From DATGMS01 sp040905145 (GTDB taxonomy: Bacteria > Bacteroidota > Bacteroidia > Cytophagales > Cyclobacteriaceae), in NCBI GenBank assembly GCA_040905145.1, contig JBBDSC010000172.1, positions 1 through 23,820 on the forward strand: a stretch of 23,820 nucleotides of DNA, read 5' to 3'. The notes beneath the pieces were generated by a model that saw nothing but the letters and a program-made list of their open reading frames with translations, did no database searches and was not told the origin of the DNA. Shown piece by piece: positions 7,761 to 16,150 of the stretch. The position numbers and the translations under genes were made by a program. The stretch's first letter is position 1. Every line of letters starts with the position of its first letter.

Positions 7761-9644
7761 TTAAATCATTTCCACACTTCTTTTTACAAATTCTGTGAGA
7801 TCTTTCCCTGAAAGCATGCCTTGGGACAACATCGCCAGATCAAAGGCTTGTTTGGCCAACTTGGTTTGTGCCTCTTCATTTTCCGCCTTCAATATTTTAC
7901 CGATTACTTGATGATTGCCATTGATGGCTACTTTATAGCTGTCCGGAAGAGACCCGTAAAAGCCCATACCTCCACCGCTTTGTGCCATATCTTTCATCCG
8001 CCGCATAAACTCCTCCATGGTAATGGTAACCGGAAGTTCATCCTGGCTGAGACCTTCCACTTCCACGTTCATCGAAGGATTATTGATGGCCTTTTCGAAA
8101 ATTTCTTTGACTTTTTTTGTTTCGTCCTCAGTAAGTACATGCGATAAACTCTCTGCTTTATCGATCAATTTCTCCGCTACAGCGGCATCTACCCGTTTTA
8201 GAGAAGTTTTCTCCAGCTTTTGTTCTAGTTGATTGATAAAATGACTGTCAATCGGAGAGTCCATGACGAGCACATCATATTCTTTCTTATTGGCAGACTC
8301 AATAAAGGCATCCTGCTTATTGGCATCAGTGGCATAAAGCAGGATTACCTGCTCATCCTTATCTGTTTGATTTGGCTTTATTTTTTCCACATATTCCCCC
8401 ACAGTAAAGAACTCACCTTTTGTGTTTTTCAAAAGGGCAAAGTCTTTGCCTTTTTCGTAAAATTTATCCTCACTGATCATTCCGTATTTCACAAAAAGGC
8501 CGATGTCCCCCCATTTCTCCTGATAAGATTTCCTGTCCTTTTTAAACAATTCCCCCAGCTTGTCAGCAACTTTTTTGGTGATATAGGAATTGATTTTCTT
8601 TACATTGCTATCTGCTTGAAGGAAACTCCTGGAGACATTCAATGGAATATCAGGGGAGTCGATGACCCCATGCAATAACATCAAAAACTCGGGCACAATG
8701 TCTTTTATCTCATCGGTAATGAAAACCTGACGGGAAAAAAGCTTGATCTTGTTTTTTTGCAGTTCAAGTTCATTTTTTATCTTGGGGAAATACAATATCC
8801 CGGTAAGGTTAAAAGGATAGTCCACATTTAAATGGATCCAGAAAAGTGGATCTTCGCTCATTGGATAGAGCTCTTTATAGAATCCCAGATAATCCTCATC
8901 GGTGAGGTCATTGGGGGATTTGGTCCAAATAGGAGTGGTCGTATTAATTATATTATCTACCTCTATGGATTTATACTGAGTCTTTCCCTCCTCATCTTTA
9001 CCATCTTCCACACTTTCCGTCTTGGTCTCGAATTTAATTGGAACAGGAAGGAATTTGCAATATTTATCCAATATTCCCTGAATTTTCCATTTATCCAAAA
9101 ATTCTTCGGATTCCTCGTTGATATGAAGAATAACCTCCGTGCCTCTTTCTGATTTTTCTCCTGGGGAGATCTCAAATTCCGTACTTCCATCACAGATCCA
9201 TTTGGCTGGTTCTGCCCCTTCCTGAGAGGATAACGAGTGGATCTCTACCTGATCCGCTACCATAAAAGCAGAGTAGAACCCAAGTCCAAATTTACCAATG
9301 ATTTCGTTGGCGTCTTTGGCTTCCTTAAATTTCTCCACAAATTCTGTCGCTCCTGAAAAGGCAATTTGGTTAATATACTTCTTTATCTCCTCAGCAGTCA
9401 TTCCAAGACCTTTGTCAGAAACGGTAATGGTCTTTTTCTCTTTGTCAAAACTGACTTCAATGGTGATATCTCCCAATTCCCCCGTGTATTGGCCCAATGA
9501 AGCCAACCGTTTGAGTTTTTGAGTGGCATCTACGGCATTGGAAATAAGTTCCCTCAGGAAAATTTCGTTGTCTGAGTATAAAAATTTCTTAATGATCGGG
9601 AAAATATTCTCGGTATGTATCGAGATCGTACCTTTCTCCTGCAT
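7761..9644 (-). CDS. htpG: Molecular chaperone HtpG (Hsp90)
   Basis: A 627-residue cytosolic ATP-dependent chaperone of the Hsp90 family. The N-terminal GHKL ATPase domain shows ELISNAVDA (residues 32-40, with the catalytic glutamate and Mg-binding asparagine), the DKGLGM nucleotide motif and GKFGLGFYSAFMVA as the lid/glycine motif. The middle domain has FITDEIKDIVPEFL and PLNVSRSFLQ, carrying the catalytic-loop arginine. The C-terminal dimerisation domain includes MRRMKDMAQSGG. The length is standard for bacterial HtpG. It is a single gene closed by a strong terminator; no heat-shock operator such as CIRCE was seen upstream. Confidence 0.98.
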   Translation of the reverse strand: MQEKGTISIHTENIFPIIKKFLYSDNEIFLRELISNAVDATQKLKRLASLGQYTGELGDITIEVSFDKEKKTITVSDKGLGMTAEEIKKYINQIAFSGATEFVEKFKEAKDANEIIGKFGLGFYSAFMVADQVEIHSLSSQEGAEPAKWICDGSTEFEISPGEKSERGTEVILHINEESEEFLDKWKIQGILDKYCKFLPVPIKFETKTESVEDGKDEEGKTQYKSIEVDNIINTTTPIWTKSPNDLTDEDYLGFYKELYPMSEDPLFWIHLNVDYPFNLTGILYFPKIKNELELQKNKIKLFSRQVFITDEIKDIVPEFLMLLHGVIDSPDIPLNVSRSFLQADSNVKKINSYITKKVADKLGELFKKDRKSYQEKWGDIGLFVKYGMISEDKFYEKGKDFALLKNTKGEFFTVGEYVEKIKPNQTDKDEQVILLYATDANKQDAFIESANKKEYDVLVMDSPIDSHFINQLEQKLEKTSLKRVDAAVAEKLIDKAESLSHVLTEDETKKVKEIFEKAINNPSMNVEVEGLSQDELPVTITMEEFMRRMKDMAQSGGGMGFYGSLPDSYKVAINGNHQVIGKILKAENEEAQTKLAKQAFDLAMLSQGMLSGKDLTEFVKRSVEMI

Positions 9645-9804
9645 AGCTATAAATAAGTTTGTGTGTTACAATAGTTGATGAAAAAGACTAGTACAACTGT
9701 TATTCCAAAATTCATTCTATGTCAAAATGACAGGCCAGGATGGATGCTACAGACTTGAGGTAAGACGGGTTGAATGGACCAAGTCGGCGACTTGCTCTAC
9801 TTGA

Positions 9805-11454
9805 TTACCTTTCATCTTCTCCTAACACCTCTAAAATTGGTTCGCCCGTCGCACCATTGGGTATCCTTGTTTTTAACAACATGGCCAAGGTGGGGGCGAT
9901 ATCGGTGATAGTTACATACTCCGCACTATTTCCGGCTTTGATATTCCAGCCATAAAAGATAATGGGGACATGGGTATCATATTTATACCCCGAACCATGA
10001 GTGGTGCCCCTGGTGGAATTTGTCAACCACGCAGGCTCCATAATAACCATGATATCCCCTGAAGCTTTGTGGTTGTATCCCATCTGCAAAAGATTTTTCC
10101 TCCCGAAATTGTATTCGAACCGCTTCATGTCGCTAGAGGTATAGGTTTCTTTGATCCCGTCAAACTTTAACAAAAACTGCGCGATTTCCCTTTGGGCTTT
10201 TTCAAGATCCAAATCCTTATGGACCATAAGGTCACGGTTTAAGAAAATTTGGTCATTGGAATAATTGAGGATCCAATTACCTTCCCCAAATTGTTGATTG
10301 GTGAAACCTTTCAGTTGGGTCAGCACGAATCGGGTATCCAAGCTTCCGGCAGGCACCTTTTCACTTTTCATATAGTTGACCACATCAGCCACTCCATGAT
10401 CGGCGGTAAGGAAAACCAGGTATTCCCCTTTTCCATATTCCTTATCCAGATGATCAAGAAATTTGGCCAACTCCCTGTCCAATCTTAAATAATTATCTTC
10501 TACTTCAATGGAACTTGGCCCGAACCTATGGCCGATATAATCCGGAGAAGAAAAACTTACCGCAAGAAAATCGGTTTCCCCCCTTTTACCCAGCTGTTCT
10601 CCTTCCAGTGCCGCATAGGCCATCTCCAAAGTCAAAGAATTTCCGTAAGGCGTGGAGCTGATCAGCCCAAGACCCCCGTTGTTCTCCATTAAAGCAGGAA
10701 GGTCATAAGGAAAAGAGGTCGTTTCCCTTCCGATAAATGGGGATTCAAAGTCATTGTTATCAGTAATGCTTTGTTTATAAGTTTCTATGGGCAACAGGGT
10801 CTCCCATTTTTCGGAAAGGTATTTTTTGGTCAGGCCTCTTTTATTGAAGCCAACTACCCACTCCGGCAATTGTTGGGTGTAGTAACTGGAGGTCATAAAT
10901 TCTCCTGTTTCGCTATCAAACCAATAGGCATCTCCCAAATGGCCTGCGGGAAGGGCAGCTCCCCGGTCTTTTATAGCTATTCCAACGGCTTTCGAGCGTT
11001 TGTTACTGGCAAACCTAAGCTCATCCGTAATGGTAGTGGTCAATAGGTTGCGCGGTGAAATTTTTCCATTTTTGTCTGTGCCGCCAACAGCGGTTACTGT
11101 ACTGTCTCCGGCACAATAAATGGTCTTGTTCAACTTCCTCACATACCAATCATTGCCGATTATACCATGAGTAGCCGGGGTGGTTCCTGTGTATACCGAC
11201 GCATGACCTGATCCGGTATAGGTAGGGATATAATTATAATGCCCATTTTTCATCATAAAACCCTCATGCATCAATCTCTTAAATCCCCCTTCCACGTAAC
11301 GGTCCTCAAATTTGTACAAGTATTCCTGTCGCATCTGGTCTACTACAATTCCTACCACCAACTTTGGCTTTTTAGCCCCGGGATTTACGGAGCCATTTTG
11401 CGCGTGGGCAAAGGCTATGGAAGCTATAAAAACCATAACAAATATCCTCTTCAT
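9805..11454 (-). CDS. pafA: PafA-type alkaline phosphatase, secreted
   Basis: A 549-residue exported phosphomonoesterase of the alkaline phosphatase superfamily. A signal peptide (MKRIFVMVFIASIAFAHAQ) is clear. The metal-binding aspartate D39 lies in GIVVDQMR, and the nucleophilic threonine T80 in PTYTGSGHASVYTG. N101 follows in GNDWY, and the phosphate-binding pair K162/R164 in IKDRGAALPAGH. These match the published PafA catalytic set (T79, N100, K162, R164) almost residue for residue. TADHGVADV and GTTHGSGY supply the remaining zinc ligands. PafA is a phosphate-insensitive periplasmic phosphatase that releases phosphate from many monoesters. It is transcribed divergently from the thioredoxin-like gene. 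Confidence 0.92.
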   Translation of the reverse strand: MKRIFVMVFIASIAFAHAQNGSVNPGAKKPKLVVGIVVDQMRQEYLYKFEDRYVEGGFKRLMHEGFMMKNGHYNYIPTYTGSGHASVYTGTTPATHGIIGNDWYVRKLNKTIYCAGDSTVTAVGGTDKNGKISPRNLLTTTITDELRFASNKRSKAVGIAIKDRGAALPAGHLGDAYWFDSETGEFMTSSYYTQQLPEWVVGFNKRGLTKKYLSEKWETLLPIETYKQSITDNNDFESPFIGRETTSFPYDLPALMENNGGLGLISSTPYGNSLTLEMAYAALEGEQLGKRGETDFLAVSFSSPDYIGHRFGPSSIEVEDNYLRLDRELAKFLDHLDKEYGKGEYLVFLTADHGVADVVNYMKSEKVPAGSLDTRFVLTQLKGFTNQQFGEGNWILNYSNDQIFLNRDLMVHKDLDLEKAQREIAQFLLKFDGIKETYTSSDMKRFEYNFGRKNLLQMGYNHKASGDIMVIMEPAWLTNSTRGTTHGSGYKYDTHVPIIFYGWNIKAGNSAEYVTITDIAPTLAMLLKTRIPNGATGEPILEVLGEDER

Positions 11455-11474
11455 ATTTTTCTTTTTAGTTGGGG

Positions 11475-11482
11475 CAAATATA
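11475..11482 (-). promoter_or_regulatory. Putative -7 element of pafA
   Basis: On the minus strand this reads TATATTTG, an exact TAnnTTTG match, 21 bases before the pafA start codon. The implied leader is only about 14 bases. No clear -33 element is at the usual distance. Confidence 0.45.
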
Positions 11483-11610
11483 TAAAAACACTGGCATGTG
11501 TTTTAAAGTATGGTAATAGAGTTCTCTATTTATCTGTTATTTTTTTTGAGCGGTATTCCCTATATTTAAATTCAGTTGAAAATCCAGAACATATCTTAAC
11601 CCAAAAGACC

Positions 11611-12735
11611 ATGAATTATCTTTCCCTGGTTTTGCTATTCCTTTATTCACAATTTTCGGTTTTTGCACAGGACAAAAAACCAGAGCTACTCGAACTCAAT
11701 GCCCAAGCACCTGATTTTAATTTAATGGGGGTAGATGATAAATATTACTCCTTAGCAAATTTTGAAGACAAAAAGCTCCTAGCAGTGATTTTTACCTGCA
11801 ACCACTGTCCCACAGCTCAAGCCTATGAGGATAAAATCATAAAACTTGTGGATGATTACCGGGAAAGAGGTGTGGGATTCGTGGCCATATCCCCCAATGA
11901 CCCTGACGCTATTAGCTTGGCAGAACTCGGTTATACGGATTTAAACGATGATCTGGAAGCGATGAAAATCAGGGCAAAAAACAAAAATTACAACTTCCCT
12001 TACCTTTACGATGGGGAAACACAGGAAACCTCTATTGCCTACGGCCCTGTAGCGACCCCCCACGTCTTTATTTTTGACCGCAACAGAAAGTTGAAATACA
12101 GCGGAAGAATCGACGATACTGAAAATCCTTATCTCGAACCCAAACAAAAGGACATGGAAAATGCTTTGGAGGCAATGCTTCAAAATATGGAACCTGAAGT
12201 TGCTACCACCAAAACCTTTGGCTGTTCCGTGAAATGGTCCTGGCAGGGGGATTACGCTGAGAGACTTAAAAAGCAATGGGCGGAAGAGCCGGTTGTCCTA
12301 AATCAAATAGGTTTGGAAGAGATCAACCGATTAATGACAAACGAAGATGGGGAAAAATTAAGGCTGGTCAATATCTGGGCGACCTGGTGCGGCCCCTGTA
12401 TTATAGAGTTTCCGGATTTCGTGGATATCAACCGAATGTACAGGGACAGGGACTTTGAGTTCATTTCCCTAAGCGCCGACAAAATGGGCAACGAGGAAAA
12501 CGCCTTGGATTTCCTTAAGAAAAAAGAGGCTTCCAATATGAATTACATTTTTTCAGGAGAGGACATTTATGACCTGATAGAGGTGGTTGATAAAGACTGG
12601 CAGGGGTCATTGCCCTATACTGCCCTGGTCGATCCGGAGGGCAAAGTACTTTACAAAGTGGAAGGGACGATTGATCCTGGTGTTTTAAAAACGAAAATTG
12701 TTGATTACTTAGGCAGATTTTATGCAGATAATTAA
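11611..12735 (+). CDS. Exported protein with two thioredoxin-like domains (peroxiredoxin-like plus TlpA/ResA-like)
   Basis: A 374-residue protein. The open frame reaches further upstream, but the ATG at 11611 begins a good signal peptide (MNYLSLVLLFLYSQFSVFAQ), so I use it. Domain 1 (about 30-190) is AhpC/TSA-like, with the CNHCP motif (C63, C66) and cis-proline region VATPHVFIF. A linker carries TFGCSVKW (C205). Domain 2 (about 225-370) is TlpA/ResA-like with WATWCGPC (C260, C263). Both CXXC pairs are intact, so it probably carries out thiol-disulfide exchange in the periplasm, such as reducing exported proteins or apocytochromes. It is a single gene, divergent from pafA. Confidence 0.88.
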   Translation: MNYLSLVLLFLYSQFSVFAQDKKPELLELNAQAPDFNLMGVDDKYYSLANFEDKKLLAVIFTCNHCPTAQAYEDKIIKLVDDYRERGVGFVAISPNDPDAISLAELGYTDLNDDLEAMKIRAKNKNYNFPYLYDGETQETSIAYGPVATPHVFIFDRNRKLKYSGRIDDTENPYLEPKQKDMENALEAMLQNMEPEVATTKTFGCSVKWSWQGDYAERLKKQWAEEPVVLNQIGLEEINRLMTNEDGEKLRLVNIWATWCGPCIIEFPDFVDINRMYRDRDFEFISLSADKMGNEENALDFLKKKEASNMNYIFSGEDIYDLIEVVDKDWQGSLPYTALVDPEGKVLYKVEGTIDPGVLKTKIVDYLGRFYADN

Positions 12736-12800
12736 TGTATGTCAAACTAAAAATTTAGAAAATTATCCTGCGGATTTTTGCAGACTTTAAAATTATCTGC

Positions 12801-12814
12801 AGGAGGATCCTCCT
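12801..12814. repeat. Perfect 14-bp palindrome
   Basis: AGGAGGATCCTCCT is its own reverse complement. It follows directly on the inverted repeat TGCAGA...TCTGCA at about 12779-12801. It is 66 bases past the thioredoxin-like gene, so it could belong to a transcription end structure, but no T-run follows. Confidence 0.5.
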
Positions 12815-12823
12815 AAACTTCCC

Positions 12824-12889
12824 GTGGTCTGTTGACCACTTTGTCAACCGTCGACAGCCCACTGACCACAGCTGATACTACTAATAATT
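12824..12889. repeat. Degenerate short repeats with overlapping hairpins
   Basis: GTGGTC/GACCAC (12824-12829, 12834-12839) and GTTGAC/GTCAAC (12831-12836, 12843-12848) form overlapping small hairpins. The reverse complement reads as successive 7-base variants such as CTGTGGT, CAGTGGG, CTGTCGA. Confidence 0.4.
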
Positions 12890-13026
12890 TATGAGATTGA
12901 AATTTTTAACGATTGTTTTCTTACAGATCAATTCCTTGAAGTGTGCGCTCAATTGCCCTTTCCAAACCCTGAAACTTTAACCAATAACCACTTGAGCAGA
13001 AATTTTTTCATAAACCCGTGATCTGC

Positions 13027-13047
13027 CGTGGACCGTGGACTGTGGAC
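13027..13047. repeat. Three tandem 7-bp units
   Basis: CGTGGAC at 13027-13033, CGTGGAC at 13034-13040 and TGTGGAC at 13041-13047 are contiguous, with one mismatch in 21 bases. This is the cleanest example of the 7-bp period in the window. Confidence 0.75.
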
Positions 13048-13356
13048 ATTTTGCACCTAGGGACTTTTTTGAAGGTTTTTCAACATAGAAGGCCGCAAAT
13101 TGGGATTTCAATACAAAATCCCGGAGGGATGGCAGGATAATGGACACCAAAAGTTTGCTTTAACAAAAAAAGTTCGATATCACCTCTGGGGTTAGATTGT
13201 CGGATTAAACTATTTCTATAATCATAAAAGCACTCTGGGCTTAAAACATCAAAGGACTGGTCCACCATTTGAATCTGTCCATTGTCGGGTCCGACATTAG
13301 AGTGAATGAATTATTCCCTAAAATGCGGCAAGCACCTGTTGCTCTTTATTTAACCA

Positions 13357-14277
13357 TTAAACATGTTTTCTTATTTGTTCAACCGACACTTCAGTGGTAG
13401 GCTTATTCTTACTTCTTTCCCTAAAAGGATGCCACTGCTGCTCCATAAAAGAACGGGGATACTTCTCAACCTCATCAAAACCCAGTTCAATGTCCCGGCC
13501 ATCCTTTGGCATATAGGCTGTTCCGAAGATATAGTCCCACACGCTCAGACTGATGCCGTAATTCGCTCCGTAGCGGCGTGGCATATGTTTGGCATGATGC
13601 CAGATATGCATCTGTGGGTTGTTGAACAGATACCGCAAAGGACCCAGCGGCAGGTGAAAATTAGAATGGTTAAAATGCCCAATAGCCGTGGCAAAAATAT
13701 GCACCAGAAAGAATTCCTGGATGCCAAATCCGATCATGGCCAAAGGGATGTACTCTAAGGTGCGATAAACAATAGTTTCGCCCCAATGGAAGCGCAAGTG
13801 CGCGGCAAAGCCCATTTCCTGAACCGAATGGTGCACCTTATGGAAACTCCACAAAAAATCAGAGCGGTGCAATAGGCGGTGTACGTTCCATTGTATAAAA
13901 TCGCGCACCACAAACAACGTCAGGAGCTGCGCCCATACCGGCCATGACTGTATCTCAAAAGCAGCCAGGTTCTTAAGGCCGAACAGTACCAGAAAATCAT
14001 TGAATGCCTCCACGCCAATGTTGGAAATGGCGTTATATCCTATGAGCGAAAACAAAAAGAAATTGAAAAACATGTAAAAGCCATCCAGCCAAAAATCCCG
14101 CCTAATCCTGGCCTGATGCTGCCTCCAGGGCATGATAATCTCCAACAGCCAAAAGAAAAGAGAGAGGCCCAGCAGCCAATAAAAATAATTGCCCCAGCTG
14201 GGATTCAGTATTTCACGCCACAGGTAGCCCCCATAGTCAGTGAACGAAGAGATGAAGATGTTCCAGTACTTTTCCAC
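13357..14277 (-). CDS. Sterol desaturase / fatty acid hydroxylase superfamily membrane protein
   Basis: A 306-residue integral membrane protein with hydrophobic segments near residues 33-50, 64-82, 115-126 and 175-200. The di-iron histidine clusters of the superfamily are all present: HRLLH (133-137), HKVHH (146-150), HFNH (201-204) and HIWHH (224-228), followed by the typical YGISLSVWDYIFGT. Family members insert oxygen or desaturate lipids such as sterols, fatty acids or carotenoids using O2; the substrate here cannot be told. The C-terminal tail after 285 is polar. It lies downstream of the rhodanese gene in the same direction but is separated by 184 bases with a repeat tract, so it is probably independent. 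Confidence 0.92.
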   Translation of the reverse strand: MEKYWNIFISSFTDYGGYLWREILNPSWGNYFYWLLGLSLFFWLLEIIMPWRQHQARIRRDFWLDGFYMFFNFFLFSLIGYNAISNIGVEAFNDFLVLFGLKNLAAFEIQSWPVWAQLLTLFVVRDFIQWNVHRLLHRSDFLWSFHKVHHSVQEMGFAAHLRFHWGETIVYRTLEYIPLAMIGFGIQEFFLVHIFATAIGHFNHSNFHLPLGPLRYLFNNPQMHIWHHAKHMPRRYGANYGISLSVWDYIFGTAYMPKDGRDIELGFDEVEKYPRSFMEQQWHPFRERSKNKPTTEVSVEQIRKHV

Positions 14278-14375
14278 TACTAATCTTGTATAGCCTGAAT
14301 TTGTCAGGTCCTGAATTTACTTGACACTTTTTATTACTATTAAAACCACCTATGTCTCCTGGAGCGACAAGGATG

Positions 14376-14445
14376 GTTTCACGCAACGATCGCAGAGAAA
14401 TGCGCAGCGGCCGCCACGAAGAAATTGAAAAAGCAAACCCGCTGG
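14376..14445. repeat. Degenerate GCGCA-rich repeat tract between co-directional genes
   Basis: From about 14376 the sequence reads TTTCACGCAACGATCGCAGA and continues with CGCAGCG, CGCCACG and GAAGAAA. This can be cut into 7-base words (14383-14424). It recalls the CGCAAAG-type intergenic repeats that I associate with Bacteroidota genomes. No gene is supported here. Confidence 0.45.
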
Positions 14446-14461
14446 GTTCGCCGCATGACAT

Positions 14462-14920
14462 TTATTTCTGACTTCCTTCCTCCACAGGAATTCCACTCTT
14501 TTCCAAAGCCGGGAATCCTTCTGATGCCTCATACACCTGCTTAAAACCGATTTTTTTCATCATCTCTGCCGCTTTACTACTTCTGCCCCCAACGGCACAA
14601 TAAACTACATAAGCTTTATCAGGATCCAAAGCCTGCAGTTGTTTCGAAAAATCAGGAGCGTAAAAGTCAATATGCTGCGCACCTATCAGATGGCCTGCAA
14701 TATACTCTTTTGGTGTGCGCACATCCAGTATAATAATATCCCCCTGTTCTTCCAGTAAAGCCTTTGCTTCCAGACTCCCAATGGATCGTACATTTGCAGC
14801 TTGCCCAACTTCTGCGCTGGCATCACCGTTGGAAATGTGGATATTGGAAGATGCCGATTCAGAATTACAGGAGGCCAATCCAAAAACCATTGCAAGAAGA
14901 AAAGATAGTCTTTTTATCAT
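14462..14920 (-). CDS. Rhodanese-domain lipoprotein
   Basis: A 152-residue protein with a lipoprotein signal peptide: a hydrophobic stretch ends in the lipobox LASC with the modified cysteine at C18. A single rhodanese domain fills about 45-150, with the entry motif DVRTPKEYIAGHLIGA and the active-site loop CAVGGRS (C108). Rhodaneses move sulfane sulfur, or in thiol form bind other ligands. This one would sit on the periplasmic face or outer membrane. It follows the arsenite exporter gene by 144 bases in the same direction, so it may be part of the arsenic unit, but the gap leaves that open. Confidence 0.9.
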   Translation of the reverse strand: MIKRLSFLLAMVFGLASCNSESASSNIHISNGDASAEVGQAANVRSIGSLEAKALLEEQGDIIILDVRTPKEYIAGHLIGAQHIDFYAPDFSKQLQALDPDKAYVVYCAVGGRSSKAAEMMKKIGFKQVYEASEGFPALEKSGIPVEEGSQK

Positions 14921-15064
14921 ATCATTATTTTATTTGTGCTTGAAGTATCTCTTATCCTAAATAAATTTTCGCATGAAATGATTCCAGCTCCCCGTTTATA
15001 TTTCCTTTAAGAATTTCTGCCATGCCCCGCTCTATTGGAGAAAACATGGCTATTTTGACAGGAG

Positions 15065-16150
15065 TTAGCCATCTGAATAGGACTTTTTCCGCTGTACATG
15101 ATCTTTATTCCCCCGATAATATTTCTTCCTCAGCCAAAAGGATACCCTTACTAACAGAATTAACGCCGGAACTTCTACCAATGGGCCAACGACTCCCGCA
15201 AAGGCCTGTCCTGAATTCAGTCCGAAAACAGCGATCGCCACAGCAATTGCTAATTCAAAGTTATTTCCTGCTGCGGTAAAAGATATGGCAGCGTTTTTAT
15301 CATAAGAAGTGCCCATCGCCTTACTGACGAAAAAGCCAATCAGGAACATAATCGCGAAATAAATTAACAGTGGAACGGCTATTCTGACCACATCCATTGG
15401 AATCTGGACAATCAGTTCCCCTTTGAGGCTGAACATAACCAGGATGGTAAATAATAAGGCCATCAGGGTGATGGGGGAAATAGCAGGGATAAATTTTTCT
15501 TTATACCAACTTTCACCATTCCATTTTACCAGAAATGCCCTGCTCAATAAACCTGCAAGAAAAGGAATGCCCAGGTAAATGGCTACACTCTCCGCAATGG
15601 TACCAATGGATATGTCAATAATAGCACCTTCAAAACCGAAGTAAGGAGGCAAAACAGTGATAAACAACCAGGCATAAAAGCTATAAGCAAATACCTGAAA
15701 AATACTGTTCAAGGCCACCAGTCCGGCACCATATTCACTACTTCCCTCTGCCAAATCATTCCACACCAATACCATTGCTATACAACGGGCCAGGCCAATG
15801 AGGATCAAGCCTACCATATATTCCGGGTAATCCTGAAGGAATAACAAAGCCAGTACAAACATCAATAAAGGACCCACCACCCAATTGAGCAGAAGCGAAA
15901 TAGATAAAATTTTTACATTTCCTAATACTTTGGGTAACAGCCTGTAATTCACTTTTGCCAATGGAGGATACATCATTAAAATCAGTCCGATGGCAATGGG
16001 AATATTGGTAGAGCCCCTACTAAAGGAATTGATAAAATTGGAGGTAGAGGGAAATAAGTAACCCATTCCTACTCCAATGCCCATGGCCAGGAAAATCCAT
16101 AGGGTAAGGTACTGATCTAGAAAATTGAGTCTTTTTCTGCTATTTGTCAT
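15065..16150 (-). CDS. arsB: ACR3-family arsenite efflux permease
   Basis: A 361-residue inner-membrane transporter of the ACR3 (bile/arsenite/riboflavin transporter) family, with about ten membrane segments. The start ATG at 16150 (MTNSRKRLNF) overlaps the last 11 bases of the arsenate reductase gene; the frame is open further upstream, but that extension would only read through the reductase. ACR3 signatures are visible: LARCIAMVLVWNDLA with the essential cysteine, and FTAAGNNFELAIAVA with the conserved glutamate. It exports As(III) using the proton-motive force. It is sometimes named acr3; it is not related by sequence to ArsB of E. coli. Confidence 0.93.
   Translation of the reverse strand: MTNSRKRLNFLDQYLTLWIFLAMGIGVGMGYLFPSTSNFINSFSRGSTNIPIAIGLILMMYPPLAKVNYRLLPKVLGNVKILSISLLLNWVVGPLLMFVLALLFLQDYPEYMVGLILIGLARCIAMVLVWNDLAEGSSEYGAGLVALNSIFQVFAYSFYAWLFITVLPPYFGFEGAIIDISIGTIAESVAIYLGIPFLAGLLSRAFLVKWNGESWYKEKFIPAISPITLMALLFTILVMFSLKGELIVQIPMDVVRIAVPLLIYFAIMFLIGFFVSKAMGTSYDKNAAISFTAAGNNFELAIAVAIAVFGLNSGQAFAGVVGPLVEVPALILLVRVSFWLRKKYYRGNKDHVQRKKSYSDG

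Larger units (their letters stand above)
12736..13356. other. 621-bp gap between convergent genes; palindromes and short repeats, no supported gene
   Basis: This gap separates the thioredoxin-like gene from the convergent sterol-desaturase-type gene. It holds an inverted repeat (TGCAGA...TCTGCA), a perfect palindrome and two short-repeat patches, listed separately. The only sizeable frame (minus strand, 13080-13268) has no motif, promoter or partner, and I do not call it a gene. Confidence 0.6.

Noticed and set aside
8229..8678. Long plus-strand frame of 149 codons
   Set aside because: It lies fully antisense within htpG and has no independent support.
9780..9794. Inverted repeat CAAGTCG-G-CGACTTG between htpG and pafA
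   Set aside because: It lies past the pafA stop but has no T-run on either strand, so I do not call it a terminator; it may be another degenerate repeat patch.
11239..11610. Upstream extension of the double-thioredoxin frame
   Set aside because: It runs back antisense into pafA and would bury the signal peptide that begins at 11611.
13080..13268. Minus-strand frame of 62 codons in the large convergent gap
   Set aside because: No motif, no promoter or ribosome site, odd composition, and it lies amid repeat-rich non-coding DNA.
14952..15047. 31-codon minus-strand frame between the ACR3 and rhodanese genes
   Set aside because: It starts from an ATG and looks somewhat protein-like, but is too short and has no known motif or ribosome site.
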